From positions 434,001 through 498,000 of the forward strand of contig JANUWF010001217.1 of assembly GCA_026120185.1 (NCBI GenBank): DNA of 64,000 nucleotides, given 5' to 3'. The notes below the pieces were generated by a model. It was not told where the DNA came from. It searched no databases and worked only from the letters and a program-made list of their open reading frames with translations. The position numbers and the translations under genes are program-made. Positions 1 to 10,599 of this stretch are shown here, in pieces; the stretch's first letter is position 1; the number at the start of each line of letters is the position of its first letter. The stretch is from Voacanga thouarsii (taxonomy: Eukaryota; Streptophyta; Magnoliopsida; Gentianales; Apocynaceae).

Positions 1-72
1 CCTAGGATAAGGTTCTTGAGAGGATTAAATAGGAAAATTACCAATTTGGTATAATTACACTCCTATGAACGA

Positions 73-2770
73 TTGGAGGATATGGTACATGCCGCTATAA
101 AAATTAAGAGGCAATTAAAGAGAAGGGCATTTACTAAACCACCACTTCCAAATCCCAACACTACTAGCAAGATGCCAATTAAAAAGGATGAAACGCTTAA
201 GCCATTCCAAAGGGACTTCAACAAACCAATGGAGGGTTGGAAACCTAGAGAGGATTAGAAACCTAGAGAAGGTTGGAACAAGAATAAGGGAAAAGCCATA
301 GAGAGGCCACAAATGAATAGGGATATCAAGTGTTTTAAGTGCCTTGGATATGGACATACTTCCCATGAGTGTCCAAGCAAGAGAACGATGTATACTAATC
401 CCTATGGTGAGGTTTTTACCGATGAAGAAGAAAAGGAAGAAAGGTACCAAGGAGACCAAGAGGGAAATGGGGATGAGGAAAGTGATGAAGGAAAAGTTGT
501 TGGTCAAGAATACTCTTTGGTAGGAGTCACAAGAATGTCATTAAATTCACAAGCCATTGAAGGCCAAGATCACCAACAAAGAGAGAACATTTTCTACACT
601 AGGTGTCTAATCAATAAGACCTCTTGTAGTGTCATTGTGGATAGTGGGAGTTACACTAACGTGATTAGTGCAAATTTAATTAAAGAATTGGACATGAGAT
701 AGATTAAACACCCTAAACCCTACAAATTGCAATGGTTGAACGATAAAGGGGAATTGAGAGTAAACAAACAAGTTTTGTTATCTTTTGAGATGGGAAAGTA
801 CAAAGATGATATGCTATGTGATGTGGTACCCATGCAAGCGGGTCATTTGCTCCTAGGGAGGCCTTGGCAATACGATAGGCATGTAAAGCATGATAGGAGT
901 AAGAATACATATTCTCAACTTAATGAGGGAACTAAGTTTACCCTCACCCCCATGACCCCTAGTGAGATCATTTGCTCATAGGGAGGCCTTGGCAATATGA
1001 TAGGCATGTACAGTATGATAGGAGAAAGAATACTTATTCCCTACTTAAGGAGGGAACTAAGTTTACCCTCACCCCCATGACCCCTAGTAAGGTGAACAAA
1101 GATTAAAGAATCATGAAGGAGAAAGAAAAGAAAAAGGGAGCGCAAGATGTCAAACAAAAATAAGAAATTGAGAGGAAAGAACAAGAGAGGAAAGAAAAAG
1201 AGTTGAGAGAGAGAATGGTCAAACAAGTATCTTTGACGATCAAAGATAGGAGTGGGCAAGGACAAGAGAGGGGAAGTAAAAGAAGAGTGAATTACTTTGC
1301 AAAAGAAAGTAAGGTCATAAAGGCTATAGAAGCTAAGGAACTAGTTATTCTTCTTTTACACAAAGATTCTTATGTTTCTACTAATGATTCTACATTGTCT
1401 TTGTCTAATGAAATTGCAGCTATTCTTCAAAAATTTGAAGACATTTTTCCAAAAGATGTGTCCGGAGGACTACCACCCATAAGAGGGATTGAACATTAAA
1501 TCGACTTTGTATCCGGAGCCGTCATCCCCAACCGACCGGCATATAGAAGCAACCCAGAGAAATCCAAGGAATTGCAAAAGCAAGTAGAGGCATTTCTTGA
1601 GAAGGGACATGTGAGAGAGAGCCTAAGCCTATGTGCGGTTTCAATTCTCTTGATGCCCAAAAAGGATGGGACATGGCGTATGTGCGTGAATTGTCGCGCT
1701 ATCAACAATATCACGGTAAAGTACCACTATCTCATTCCTAGGCTAGATAACTTGCTTGATAAGCTATTTGGTCATGCATTTTCTCTAAATTTGATTTGAA
1801 ATCCGGTTACCACCAAATTAGAATAAGAGAAGAGGATGAATGGAAAACGGCTTTTAAAACCAAATAAGGGTTGTATGAGTGGCTTGTCATGCCATTTGGA
1901 TTGTCTAATGCTTCTAGTACTTTCATGCGATTAACGCACCATGTTTTGAGGAAATTCATTGGAAAATTTGTTGTTGTGTACTTTGATGATATATTAATCT
2001 ATAGCAAATCATATATGGATCATTTGAATCATATTCAAAGTGTGCTTATTGCCCCCCTCCCCAAAGGGAGAGAATGTATGCTAACCTTGAGAAGTGCTCT
2101 TTTTGTTTGGAGATGATTACATTCCTTGGGTATGTTTTGAGTGCCAAAGGGATTGAGGTTGATGAGGGAAAAGTAAAAGCTATCCAAAATTGGCCCACCC
2201 CTACCACCATTACCCAAGTTCGTAGTTTCCATGGGTTAGCTAGCTTCTATAGGAGGTTCATCTAAAATTTTAGCACCATAGCGGCCCCTCTAACCGAAGT
2301 GGTAAAAAAAAGGTGGGATTTAGGTGGGAGGAAGCCCAACAACAAGTCTTTCAAACCCTCAAAGACAAATTGAACCAAACTCCAATTCTAATTCTTCCTA
2401 ATTTTGAGAAGGCATTTGAAATAGAGTGTGATGCAAGTAGGGTGAAAATATGTGCGGTCTTGACTCAAGATAGAAAACCCATTATATACTTTAGTGAGAA
2501 ATTGTCCGGGGTAGCCCTCAATTACTCTACCTATGACAAAGAGCTTTTTGCCTTGGTGAGGACCCTAGAATATTGGCAACACTACATTTTACCAAGAGAG
2601 TTTGTCATTCATACCGATCATGAGACCCTCAAACACTACAAAAGCTAACAAAATTTGAACAAAGGTATACAAGGTAGATGGAGTTTATTGGAACATTTCC
2701 TTATGTCATTCAATACAAGAAGGGTAAGGAAAATGTGGTAACGGATGCACTATCTCGAAGGTATGCACTA
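73..2770 (+). pseudogene. gypsy gag-protease-RT-RNase H pseudogene, 5' part
   Basis: A gag zinc knuckle with CX2CX4HX4C spacing lies at 331-372. An aspartic protease active-site triplet D-S-G lies at 640-648. Reverse transcriptase runs about 1,560-2,260, with the YFDD catalytic motif near 1,978-1,989, and RNase H runs about 2,313-2,650. The frame is broken by stops near 256 and 702, by a 125-bp tandem duplication at 844-1,091, by a one-base shift near 1,790 and by further stops around 1,866 and 2,263. The domain order and motifs are directly visible. The family roles (nucleocapsid, polyprotein cleavage, reverse transcription) are general knowledge, and no functional protein can be made from this copy. 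The pol frame runs straight into the nested insertion at 2,771. Confidence 0.92.
844..1091 (+). repeat. 125-bp tandem duplication inside gypsy pol
   Basis: The stretch starting CATTTGCTC at 844 recurs at 969 with a period of 125 bp and scattered mismatches. Because 125 is not a multiple of three, the second copy shifts the reading frame. It therefore helped inactivate the element, or arose after inactivation. Confidence 0.9.
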
Positions 2771-4570
2771 TTGGGAAATATGACCTCTTAGACTAGATTT
2801 TTTATGTAAAAATAAAATATTTTAATAAAAGAATTTATTTTTAAAAATTGTTTGTGAATTTACATTTTATCTGTGCACAATTACATTTGGAAAAGATCCA
2901 TTGTGTTTAAGTAAGTGGTCCATGTGAATGGAGGTCTTTCACAGTAAGGTATGGATCACGGGTTACTCAACATATAAACATTCGTTCTTAACTGATTGAT
3001 GAGAATGGGAATCTCATCATGTCTAGGTTATAATGTTGTGAATTCCAAATGGGGAATGACTTACCTTTATTTAGTAAGTAGTCTACTCATTTCATGACAT
3101 AAGCATATTTTGAATACGTAGAACAGGACATGTAGTAATGATTTTTGAAAGTACTATATAGTAGAAATCTAGACTACTATCGCTACAGCATGGACTAGTA
3201 CTCTACGACTTGAGTATGAATTGGTGGTTTGACGAAATTGGAAGTATATACTTTGATATGCTATAGTTGAGGTTCTATCGTAGGGCCAATATACTTGCAT
3301 GTTGGGTATGTGTGACTAATTAGTTAAGACAAACTTGTACAAGATAGTTTCTATACTATGCCACCCCTTGTGGTTGTCTGAATTATCTAAATATCCAGGA
3401 CCTTGGGAAACATGACTTGGATGTTTGCTTTAGGGTAGTTCCCTTGAAAAGCGGAAACAATTCAGGAAATCGTGGATCATTGAACTAGAAGCCTAAAGAT
3501 GATAGATATCATTTAGAGAGGTATTAGTACACTTCTTCCTCTCTAAATGTACGGCGATATATAGAGGGGTATTTTAGTCATTATACCTGTAGGTCGGAGA
3601 CTTTGCTAACGCAGCATTGTCCTTGGGGTCAATATTTTCCTATGGTGATATTAGAAAATATTTAAAATGCAAAATACAGCTATTTTATGGCAAGGGTATT
3701 TTGATCATTTTAGTAGTCAAGGCGGTGTGTCTTTTGATCTCCAGTATAGACCGTGAGTCCTAATTAAATACAGGCTAAGGAATTGATCTTAAATTAAATG
3801 AAATTTATTTTATTTAAGTAACCTATTTAATTGTTGTGCTAGAATAAAATAAATGTCCATAAAGAAAGAGAATTAATTAAATTAGTTTTGTGGGTTAATT
3901 AATTATTTAGGGTTTTGGCCCAATTTGAATAATTAAAGATTAACCTGTGATTAAACTAATATAGGCCTGTTAATTGGACTAGTTTATTTGGGTTGAAAAA
4001 TTAATTATTAATTGGGCCATTTATTTGGTTCTAATTAAAATAATTAATTAAGCCCAAAATGTTAAACTAAGAGTCAATGGCCCAATCCAATTTAACCTAG
4101 ATTTTTATTTAGGTTAAACAGGAGGATTGGAAATAACGTTGTTTTGATCACTGCCTCTTCTCTGTGAAAAAGAGGACGTCTCTCTCTTTCTCTCTCCAGA
4201 AAAAATTCCTTAGTCTGTGAGTTATTCACCAAACGGAATTAGACGGGCCATATATTGAAAGATTGAGAGTTTGGCGTTCACCTACATGCAAAGATGAAGT
4301 AGGAGATTTGCAGGAATCGCACTAAAGGTTTTCACCAGCACATTTACCCCGATTGCGCACATTTCGGTCCAGTCAATTCTTAGAATAAGGAAAGAAGGTA
4401 TTTTTTTTTAAACTTTGGAATCCATGCAGAGCACGACTGGTGCCGGCTAGGGCTATTGGAGCCGGCACAGGCTCTGTTCGGTTCCCCTGTTCTTGAGTTT
4501 TTCCAATTTTGTTTTGTTTTCGCTTCCGTTGCGTGCCCTGTGTTTTCCGTTTCTATGCCTTCATGCACTA
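2771..4570. mobile_element. 1.8-kb LTR-like insertion nested in gypsy pol, probable solo LTR
   Basis: The octamer ATGCACTA occurs at 2,763-2,770 and again at 4,563-4,570, and the gypsy pol frame is continuous if everything between, plus one octamer, is removed. The inserted DNA has no coding potential. It begins TTGGGAAATATGACC and ends in a T- and C-rich stretch, which looks like a long LTR. Its two ends could be placed a few bases either way because of the repeated octamer, and I could not fit a clean TG...CA pair to a 5-bp duplication. A solo LTR, left by recombination between two LTRs, is the likeliest reading. A non-coding LTR element is the alternative. Confidence 0.75.
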
Positions 4571-6080
4571 CTAAACTTTTTGGATACTAAACTTCTTGGT
4601 TTTGAACTTGTGAAGGAATTATATGTTGATGATGAGGAGTTTGGGGATATTTTTCATTCTTATAAGAAATGTGCATTTGCTAAATATTATAGGCAAAATA
4701 GTTTCTTATTTTGGAAGACAAGGTTTTGTGTGCCAAAGAGTTCGATTAGGGAGTTGCTAGTTAAGGAGGCCCATAGTGGGGAACTAATGGGGCATTTTGG
4801 TATTGCAAAGACCTTAGGCATTCTTAAGGTACATTTCTGTTGGCAAAATATAAGAAAGGATATAGAGAAACATTGTTCTCAATGCATTATTTGTAGGCGA
4901 GCTAAGTCTAGATATCTTGCACATGGTTTTTATACTCATTTGCCCACATCTAATGTGCCTTGGGTGGATATTTCAATGGACTTCATCTTAGGATTACCTA
5001 GGTCCAAGGGAGGGTAAGGACTTCAAATTTGTGATTATTGATCGATTCTCCAAAATGGCTTATTTTGTGGCTTGTTCCAAGACTAATGATGTGTCATATA
5101 TTGCAAATTTATTCGTTAAGGAAGTGGTGAAAATGCACGGGATTCCAAAGGCTATTGTCTCCGATAGAGATACTAAATTCCTTAGCCACTTTTGGAGAAT
5201 ATTATGGAACAAACTTGGTACTAATCTCTTATTTTTCACAGCTTGTCATCCTCAAACGGACGGACAAATGGAGGTGGTCAACCGAATACTCACCCAACTC
5301 TTGCAGACCATAATCAAGAAAAACTTGAAAAATTGGGAAGAATGCTTGCCAAAACATTGAGTTTGCTTACAATAGGGCTATTCACTCTACCACTTCTTAT
5401 TCTCCTTTTAAAATTGTGTATGGTTTTAATCCTCTAACTCCTTTAAATTTGGCTCCCTTGCCTATAGGTGAATGGATAAACCACGATGGAGCTAAAAAGG
5501 AGAAAATGGTAAAGGCACTCCATGAGAAGGTAAAAGTAACCATTGCAAAACGAAATAAAAAGATCTCCCATAAGCGTAATCAAGGAAGGAAAAATATGTC
5601 ATTTGAATCGGGCGATTGGGTATGGGTGCACCTTTACAAGGAGAGATTTCCCACTTAACAATGGAGCAAACTAGATCTAAGGGGGGATGGTCCATTTCAA
5701 GTTCTCGCCAAAGTTGAAGATAACGCTTATAAGATAGATTTACCCGGTGAGTATCATGTTAGCACCACTTTTAATGTTAGTGACCTCTCTCCATTTGATG
5801 TAGATGATGGCAATGATTTAGAGATGAATCCTTTCCAAGGAGGGGGAGATGATGAGACTCCACTTCATCATGGAGATCAAGATCAAGGAGGGGGAGGCGT
5901 GACCGTGCAAGGATAAGGACCGATGACAAGATTTACGACTAAGAAGCTTCAAGATGATTTTCAATTGCTAATAAAACTATGCTTGAGGGCGGAAGAGGGT
6001 TGGAAGGTTGAGGAAACTAGCCAAGAATTCATTTTGATGACTATCCAAGAAGGACTTCAACAAGAACTCAAGTCGGCAAC
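4571..6080 (+). pseudogene. gypsy integrase pseudogene, 3' part of pol
   Basis: This continues the pol frame after the nested insertion. A zinc-binding region with H...H...C-X2-C residues lies about 4,750-4,900, followed by the integrase core (about 4,950-5,360) with the [10 protein letters not shown] and SDRDTKFLS segments that are typical of Ty3/gypsy elements. The C-terminal tail runs to about 6,080, ends with a GPMTRFTTKKLQ-like segment, and contains stops at about 5,017, 5,358 and 5,656. The core is split over at least three frames, so it is inactive. Two AAGGAGGGGGAG tracts near 5,837 and 5,884 lie in the coding tail and may have been polypurine-like sites. Confidence 0.9.
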
Positions 6081-6239
6081 AAAGATGGACGAAATTTGAC
6101 CAAAAGGTAGCCTTCTAGCGGACAGCCGACGTAGGCTTCAACTTGCACGCGACGGCCTGAAAACAACGCATAACTGGCGCTGATTGAAGAGCCCTAACCG
6201 GCGCCGACTCCAGCCTGGGCAGCCGATTGTTGCCCCGCA

Positions 6240-6790
6240 TTTTTTATATTTTCTCCAATTTTTCTCCATTTTAAATGTTTTGTAAAGACCTATTAAGGCT
6301 CTAAATTGTATTAGAACCTCAGAGATTACTTAGCTAGGGTTATGGTAGTATAAATACAACTTTTAATGATTTGACAATACAATTCATACACTTTATTCAA
6401 ATTTGAAGAGAGAGTCTTGAGAGGCCCTAGCCTCCTTGTTCATCTTGTTTAAGACCATGCTTAAGACTTAGTCCTCCTTATGAATAAGTCTATAAATCTT
6501 TTAGATAACCCAATATGGTTTCTTTCAATGGGTCTTAGTTACTTTGCTCTTTTAAGGTTTGTTTGAATTCCATTACTTGGGTGCCTATTTTCTCTATTCT
6601 TTTTATTCTTGTTTGTCTTTGTTGCTTCAAGGATATTGGGGTGAGATTATAGTAGAAATTTCTACTATTCTTAAGGGGTTTTGAAGCCTAGTTCTTCAAG
6701 GGTTTGATAGAGGATAAGTTGTTAGTTTAATTTCTCCTTTTTGTCTCAAGAAATTCACTATTTTGGTCCCATAGGATGAGCTGAACTCAT
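6240..6790 (+). repeat. Probable 3' LTR of the gypsy element
   Basis: The stretch follows the pol tail, has a TATA-like TATAAATACA near 6,350 and then a T-rich transcribed-looking part. That layout is typical of an LTR promoter and R region. The matching 5' LTR is outside the window, so neither boundary can be confirmed. Confidence 0.45.
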
Positions 6791-7329
6791 AATCAACTAA
6801 ACCACTCACAACACTAAGAAAAAAGCCCACTCAAAATCATATCATATTCTGAATAACTGAAGAAAAAATAAACTATTATTTTTTAGCATAATGAACTTCG
6901 TAAAGTTCTCTAGTTCATTCTATTAAACACCTATAAAAGCAAATGAAAGAAGAGGAGAAAAAAGACAAAGGAACAAAGGAAAAAATAATGGAAAACCAAA
7001 GAAAGCAATCTAATTAGCAACTTCCTTTTCAGTGAAAAAGATTAAAATTATATTCACATGATCTGCTAAGTACATTTAATTAATAACATTAAATTTCAAT
7101 CTCCAGAAATTACTTTGAAAAGGAGAAACAGAGAAGAAAAATGCAAACTTAGAAAACAGAATGGGAGATCGAAGAAGCAGTAAGTTTCACTGAAATTAGA
7201 AACAAAGTAAGCACCATCGACATAAATAATCACAGTCACATGCATTTTATGCTTGAGATTAAAACTCGAAAGGAAAGAAATCAAAAGCTCAAGGATCCAT
7301 ATCAAATCAGAAATAAGAATTCAGGCAGA
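6791..7329. other. AT-rich spacer, possible 3' UTR of the minus-strand exon
   Basis: No reading frame here resembles a known protein. The right part could be the 3' untranslated region of the exon ending at 7,330, but this cannot be shown from sequence alone. Confidence 0.4.
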
Positions 7330-7473
7330 TTAAGTCTTTACAGCAAATTTAGTTTCCAATGCCAAACACTCATTGAGGACACTCTCAGTTGAGGGAGGTT
7401 TAAGGCCTAAAGGAAGTGGCAACCATGGCTTGTTGATTGCCTCTTTCACAACCTTGTCAATTAAATCTTCTGC
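7330..7473 (-). CDS. Terminal coding exon of an unidentified plant protein (partial)
   Basis: On the minus strand a good 3' splice site (TGTGCAG just above 7,473) opens a frame of 47 residues that ends at TAA in 7,330-7,332. It reads [17 protein letters not shown], then [11 protein letters not shown], and ends ETKFAVKT. The proline-rich [12 protein letters not shown] block looks like a conserved plant C-terminal motif, but I cannot place it in a family with certainty. Upstream exons should lie at higher coordinates, and a donor-like CTCAG|GTATC near 8,775 may end a 5' exon. I could not join a full coding sequence, so this may be a remnant of a broken gene. Confidence 0.45.
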   Translation of the reverse strand, partial: AEDLIDKVVKEAINKPWLPLPLGLKPPSTESVLNECLALETKFAVKT

Positions 7474-9285
7474 CTGCACATGTTGAAAAAACAAAATTGA
7501 TCATTATATGAAGACTAGAGCACAGGTTTATACGGAAATCCCAACATATAATGTAGATAGATATAATAGGGGGAGTAAGATGGAACTGAAAATCATGTGG
7601 TTTTCATAATAGAGCACTTAAAATATTTTAGTAAGTTACACCAAAGTTTCATCTCAAGGGCATGAAGACATTGATATAAAATCTAATCCCATTTAGCAGA
7701 CCCATCAAATTCAGCACCTAACTTGAATACATGTTGAATTCACAAATGCTATTTTGAACTTACTGGGTGTGGATCACATGAATTCAATAGTGTATTGGTT
7801 CTATAATGATTTTCCCTTGTACTGTGCACATCAGGTGAATTCTTCATTAAACAAACATTGCAATAATGATCGGTAACACGGAAACCATATTGATTAATGA
7901 GGTTAATTTAATATAGCAAATGTGTTCAAATGAATAAACTCACTCCAATAAATGAATAACAAGATCCAAAAGGCGTAGGCATCACGGGCATCCCCATGCA
8001 TCAACATGCATCTGAAATTTATGATTGTGAAATGCACATCATCAATTAGTAAATGTTGCCCATCATTAGGTAGTATAGACAAAGAAATCTAACTTTTGTG
8101 TTGAAAGACATGAATATTACCCCATCCTGGGTCGCCATTGCCAACTTTCCGTTGGCAATTGTCACCTAGGATGGTAAGGTGAACCCCACATCTGCCTTAT
8201 TCGATAAATGCAAAGCACAATATAAGTAGATCCACTGCAAAGATTGCAATTCGTCTTTTCTAATCCAAAAAATAATAATAAAAAAAACAAAATTTTGAGA
8301 TTCTTAATAAATTCTAATTTTGAGCCAAAACAAAGTTTCAAGAACATTTTTTTTTTCCTTGTAGGGGAACTGATTCAAAGGATTATGACTAATTATTTTC
8401 ACAGATCTATGCCAAAATCAACTGTGGGAAGCTGCAAGAAAATTTTCAAACTTCTAAACTAAAAATCACAGCTTGAAACTTCACATCCCAAAAGCAAAAC
8501 CGATAATCATATCCAAAAAAAATCCAGCAAATAAAGTTTTTTCAGATCCATGAGACAACCTAAACAATTCCCTTCAAAAAGCTCAACCACAAAATCCTTA
8601 ACCCAACAAATCAAACGAAGTCCACGCAAATAAAAATCAACCCAAAACTAAACACTGGACTCTCCTCTTGTCAAGCCTAACAACTTTAAAAGTTGAAAAA
8701 GGAAAGCAAGATAGATCCAAAGAAGCTGAGAAGAGCACATATTGGATTTGATTGATCAAGAGAGAATAGAATTGATACCTGAGCTCACTCGTTGAACAAA
8801 AAAGGTCTCTTCTCCTAGGCTCCTTCCTTTCTAGTAACAGAAGGATTATGAAAAAAAATTAGCGGAAAGCAATTGGGTCTTCCAAATCAGGTGATAGAAT
8901 CCCTTCATTTTGGGTGGTTTTGAGAGAGATGGAGAATGCAGAGTTAAAATCACCAACGATTTCTTGATTCTCTGAAATTATCTTTTTGGCTCCTTATCTT
9001 CAAAAAAAAAAAAAAAAAACATCATTTGAAACGATAAGCTTTGATCATTCGCAAAACGAGAAAATAGGAAGCAGATGAGGGAATCGAAGAGTCGAGGAAG
9101 AGAGTCAATAAATGATGAATTGGCTCTTGCAAGGTAGCGGAGCCAAAGCCGTCGGGTGAAAGTTAATAAGCAAGAAATGGAGCTGAAGGAAAACCGAATG
9201 CGGGATTGTGTTTGCTTAGGAAATGCCACGTGTCATTCTCTCTGTGAATTTCAAATGACAAATGGCAATACCACAGCTTTCACCT
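7474..9285 (-). other. Probable intron and 5' part of the unidentified minus-strand gene
   Basis: No convincing coding exon is visible. A minus-strand segment ending at about 8,775 has a good donor and could be an untranslated exon. The short frame at 8,978-9,229 starts with a serine- and phenylalanine-rich stretch, runs through a poly-T tract, and resembles 5' leader sequence more than protein. Confidence 0.3.
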
Positions 9286-9286
9286 T

Positions 9287-9288
<2 letters not shown>

Positions 9289-9350
<62 letters not shown>
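9289..9350. repeat. Compound (TC)n(TA)n microsatellite
   Basis: About 15 TC units are followed directly by about 15 TA units. Length polymorphism is expected. Confidence 0.98.
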
Positions 9351-9355
<5 letters not shown>

Positions 9356-9648
9356 TTATAGTAGAATGAAAGCAGAACAAGCTTTAATTTCGATTGCAAT
9401 CGATTTAACATATTTACAATTGAATATTAACTCAAGTATTATAATAATTAAATTAATAGATATTGAGTACAATTTAATCTCCTAGATACAAATATAAAAA
9501 TTTTAAATCAAGATATGATGTTTTAATTTATAAATTTATTTTTTGCTTAATATAGAATTTAATGTGATATCATAACTCATAAATTATTTATTATTTCAAT
9601 TTTGTTCTGCTTTAATTTTAAAAACTCACTCAAAGATTATATTTGATG
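9351..9648. other. AT-rich spacer left of the first copia element
   Basis: No gene, RNA or recognisable repeat was seen. The sequence ends at the left LTR boundary. Confidence 0.5.
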
Positions 9649-9785
9649 AGTTATAAAATTTTGACAGCGTCCAAATAAAATATACACACAATAAATCTCT
9701 GATTATTTTTGCACAAGAATTTCTTTAAACTTCTCTCTTTCTTTTCTCTCACAATTTTCTTTAACAATTCTCTCACAAAATGGTA

Positions 9786-10207
9786 CTTCCTCCGTCCACA
9801 AATAACTAACCTAATTGTAAAAACTATGCATATTAAGGAATTGCGAAATTCTATAGTAAAAATTATTAAAATATCCATTATACCCTTTAGAGTATTTTTA
9901 TTATCTTTCTCACCTCATGAATTTGAATATCACAACTTCTTTAATTACACCACTTTAATAATTCTTCTTTTTACCCATATCACATCATTAAATTACACTT
10001 TTGACTATTTTTATAAGATAACGTGATTTTATTATTGGTTAAAATAATTTCAATATAGGTAATTGTAATACTAATTAATTGGTAGAAATTTGTACTAAGG
10101 GCAAAATTGGAAAAAAATAATTAAATACAACTTACATTTAAAAAGTGGACAGTTATTTTTGGATAGACTAAAAAAAAATTAAGTCAGTTATTTGTGAATG
10201 AAGGAAG
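9786..10207. mobile_element. Stowaway-like (Tc1/mariner) MITE inside the copia LTR
   Basis: The left end CTTCCTCCGTCCACAAATAA and the inverted right end (CTTCCTTCATTCACAAATAA when reversed) form a terminal inverted repeat of about 22 bp with three mismatches. TA dinucleotides flank both sides (9,784-9,785 and 10,208-10,209), the target duplication of this superfamily. The element is 422 bp, without coding capacity. It inserted after the LTR formed. Confidence 0.87.
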
Positions 10208-10391
10208 TATATTTTCAAGCTTAGGAAGAGTTTTATTTATAGAACTCTATTTATAAAGCTCTTATTAGTGGTGTCTCCCCTAAATTAAGTATTTGTGAAT
10301 GAAGGGAGTATATTTTCAAGCTTAGGAAGAGTTTTATTTATAGAACTCTATTTATAAAGCTCTTATTAATGGTGTCTCCCCTAACTCTATT
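10190..10391. repeat. 101-bp tandem duplication spanning a MITE end and LTR
   Basis: TTTGTGAAT occurs at 10,191 and 10,292, and the following LTR sequence repeats with period 101. The unit includes the right end of the MITE plus adjacent LTR, so it arose after the MITE inserted. Confidence 0.9.
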
Positions 10392-10599
10392 AATATGTAT
10401 TAGTGGTGTGTTAATGGCGGACATCCATATACATTTGTCCACTAATAGAATTAATGGATTCTCCACTAATGAATTCACAACACTCCTCCTTGGATATCTA
10501 TTACATAAAGAATATGCCTCATTAAAACCTTACTAGATAAAAACCCAGTGAAAAAAAATTAGTGAAGGAAAAAGAGTACAATATTCTATATATCTGCTT

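Larger units (their letters stand above)
1..6790 (+). mobile_element. Decayed Ty3/gypsy LTR retrotransposon, 5' end outside window
   Basis: Domains follow the Ty3/gypsy order gag, protease, reverse transcriptase, RNase H, integrase, which separates it from Ty1/copia. The 5' LTR and start of gag lie left of the window. The coding part ends near 6,100 and an LTR-like stretch follows to about 6,790. Stops and frameshifts run throughout, and a 1.8-kb insertion interrupts it at 2,771-4,570, so it is an old, immobile copy. I saw no chromodomain after the integrase and do not assign a clade. Confidence 0.93.
9650..10482 (-). repeat. 3' LTR of the minus-strand copia element, enlarged
   Basis: It matches the right LTR over the TTATAAAATTTTGACAG start, the ACAATTCTCTCACAAAATGG segment and the GTGGATTCTCCACTAATGAA end. 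It is interrupted at 9,786-10,207 by a MITE, and a 101-bp unit is repeated at 10,190-10,391. Confidence 0.92.

Noticed and set aside
9156..9485. 109-codon + strand frame
   Set aside because: Most of it is the translated (TC)n(TA)n microsatellite.
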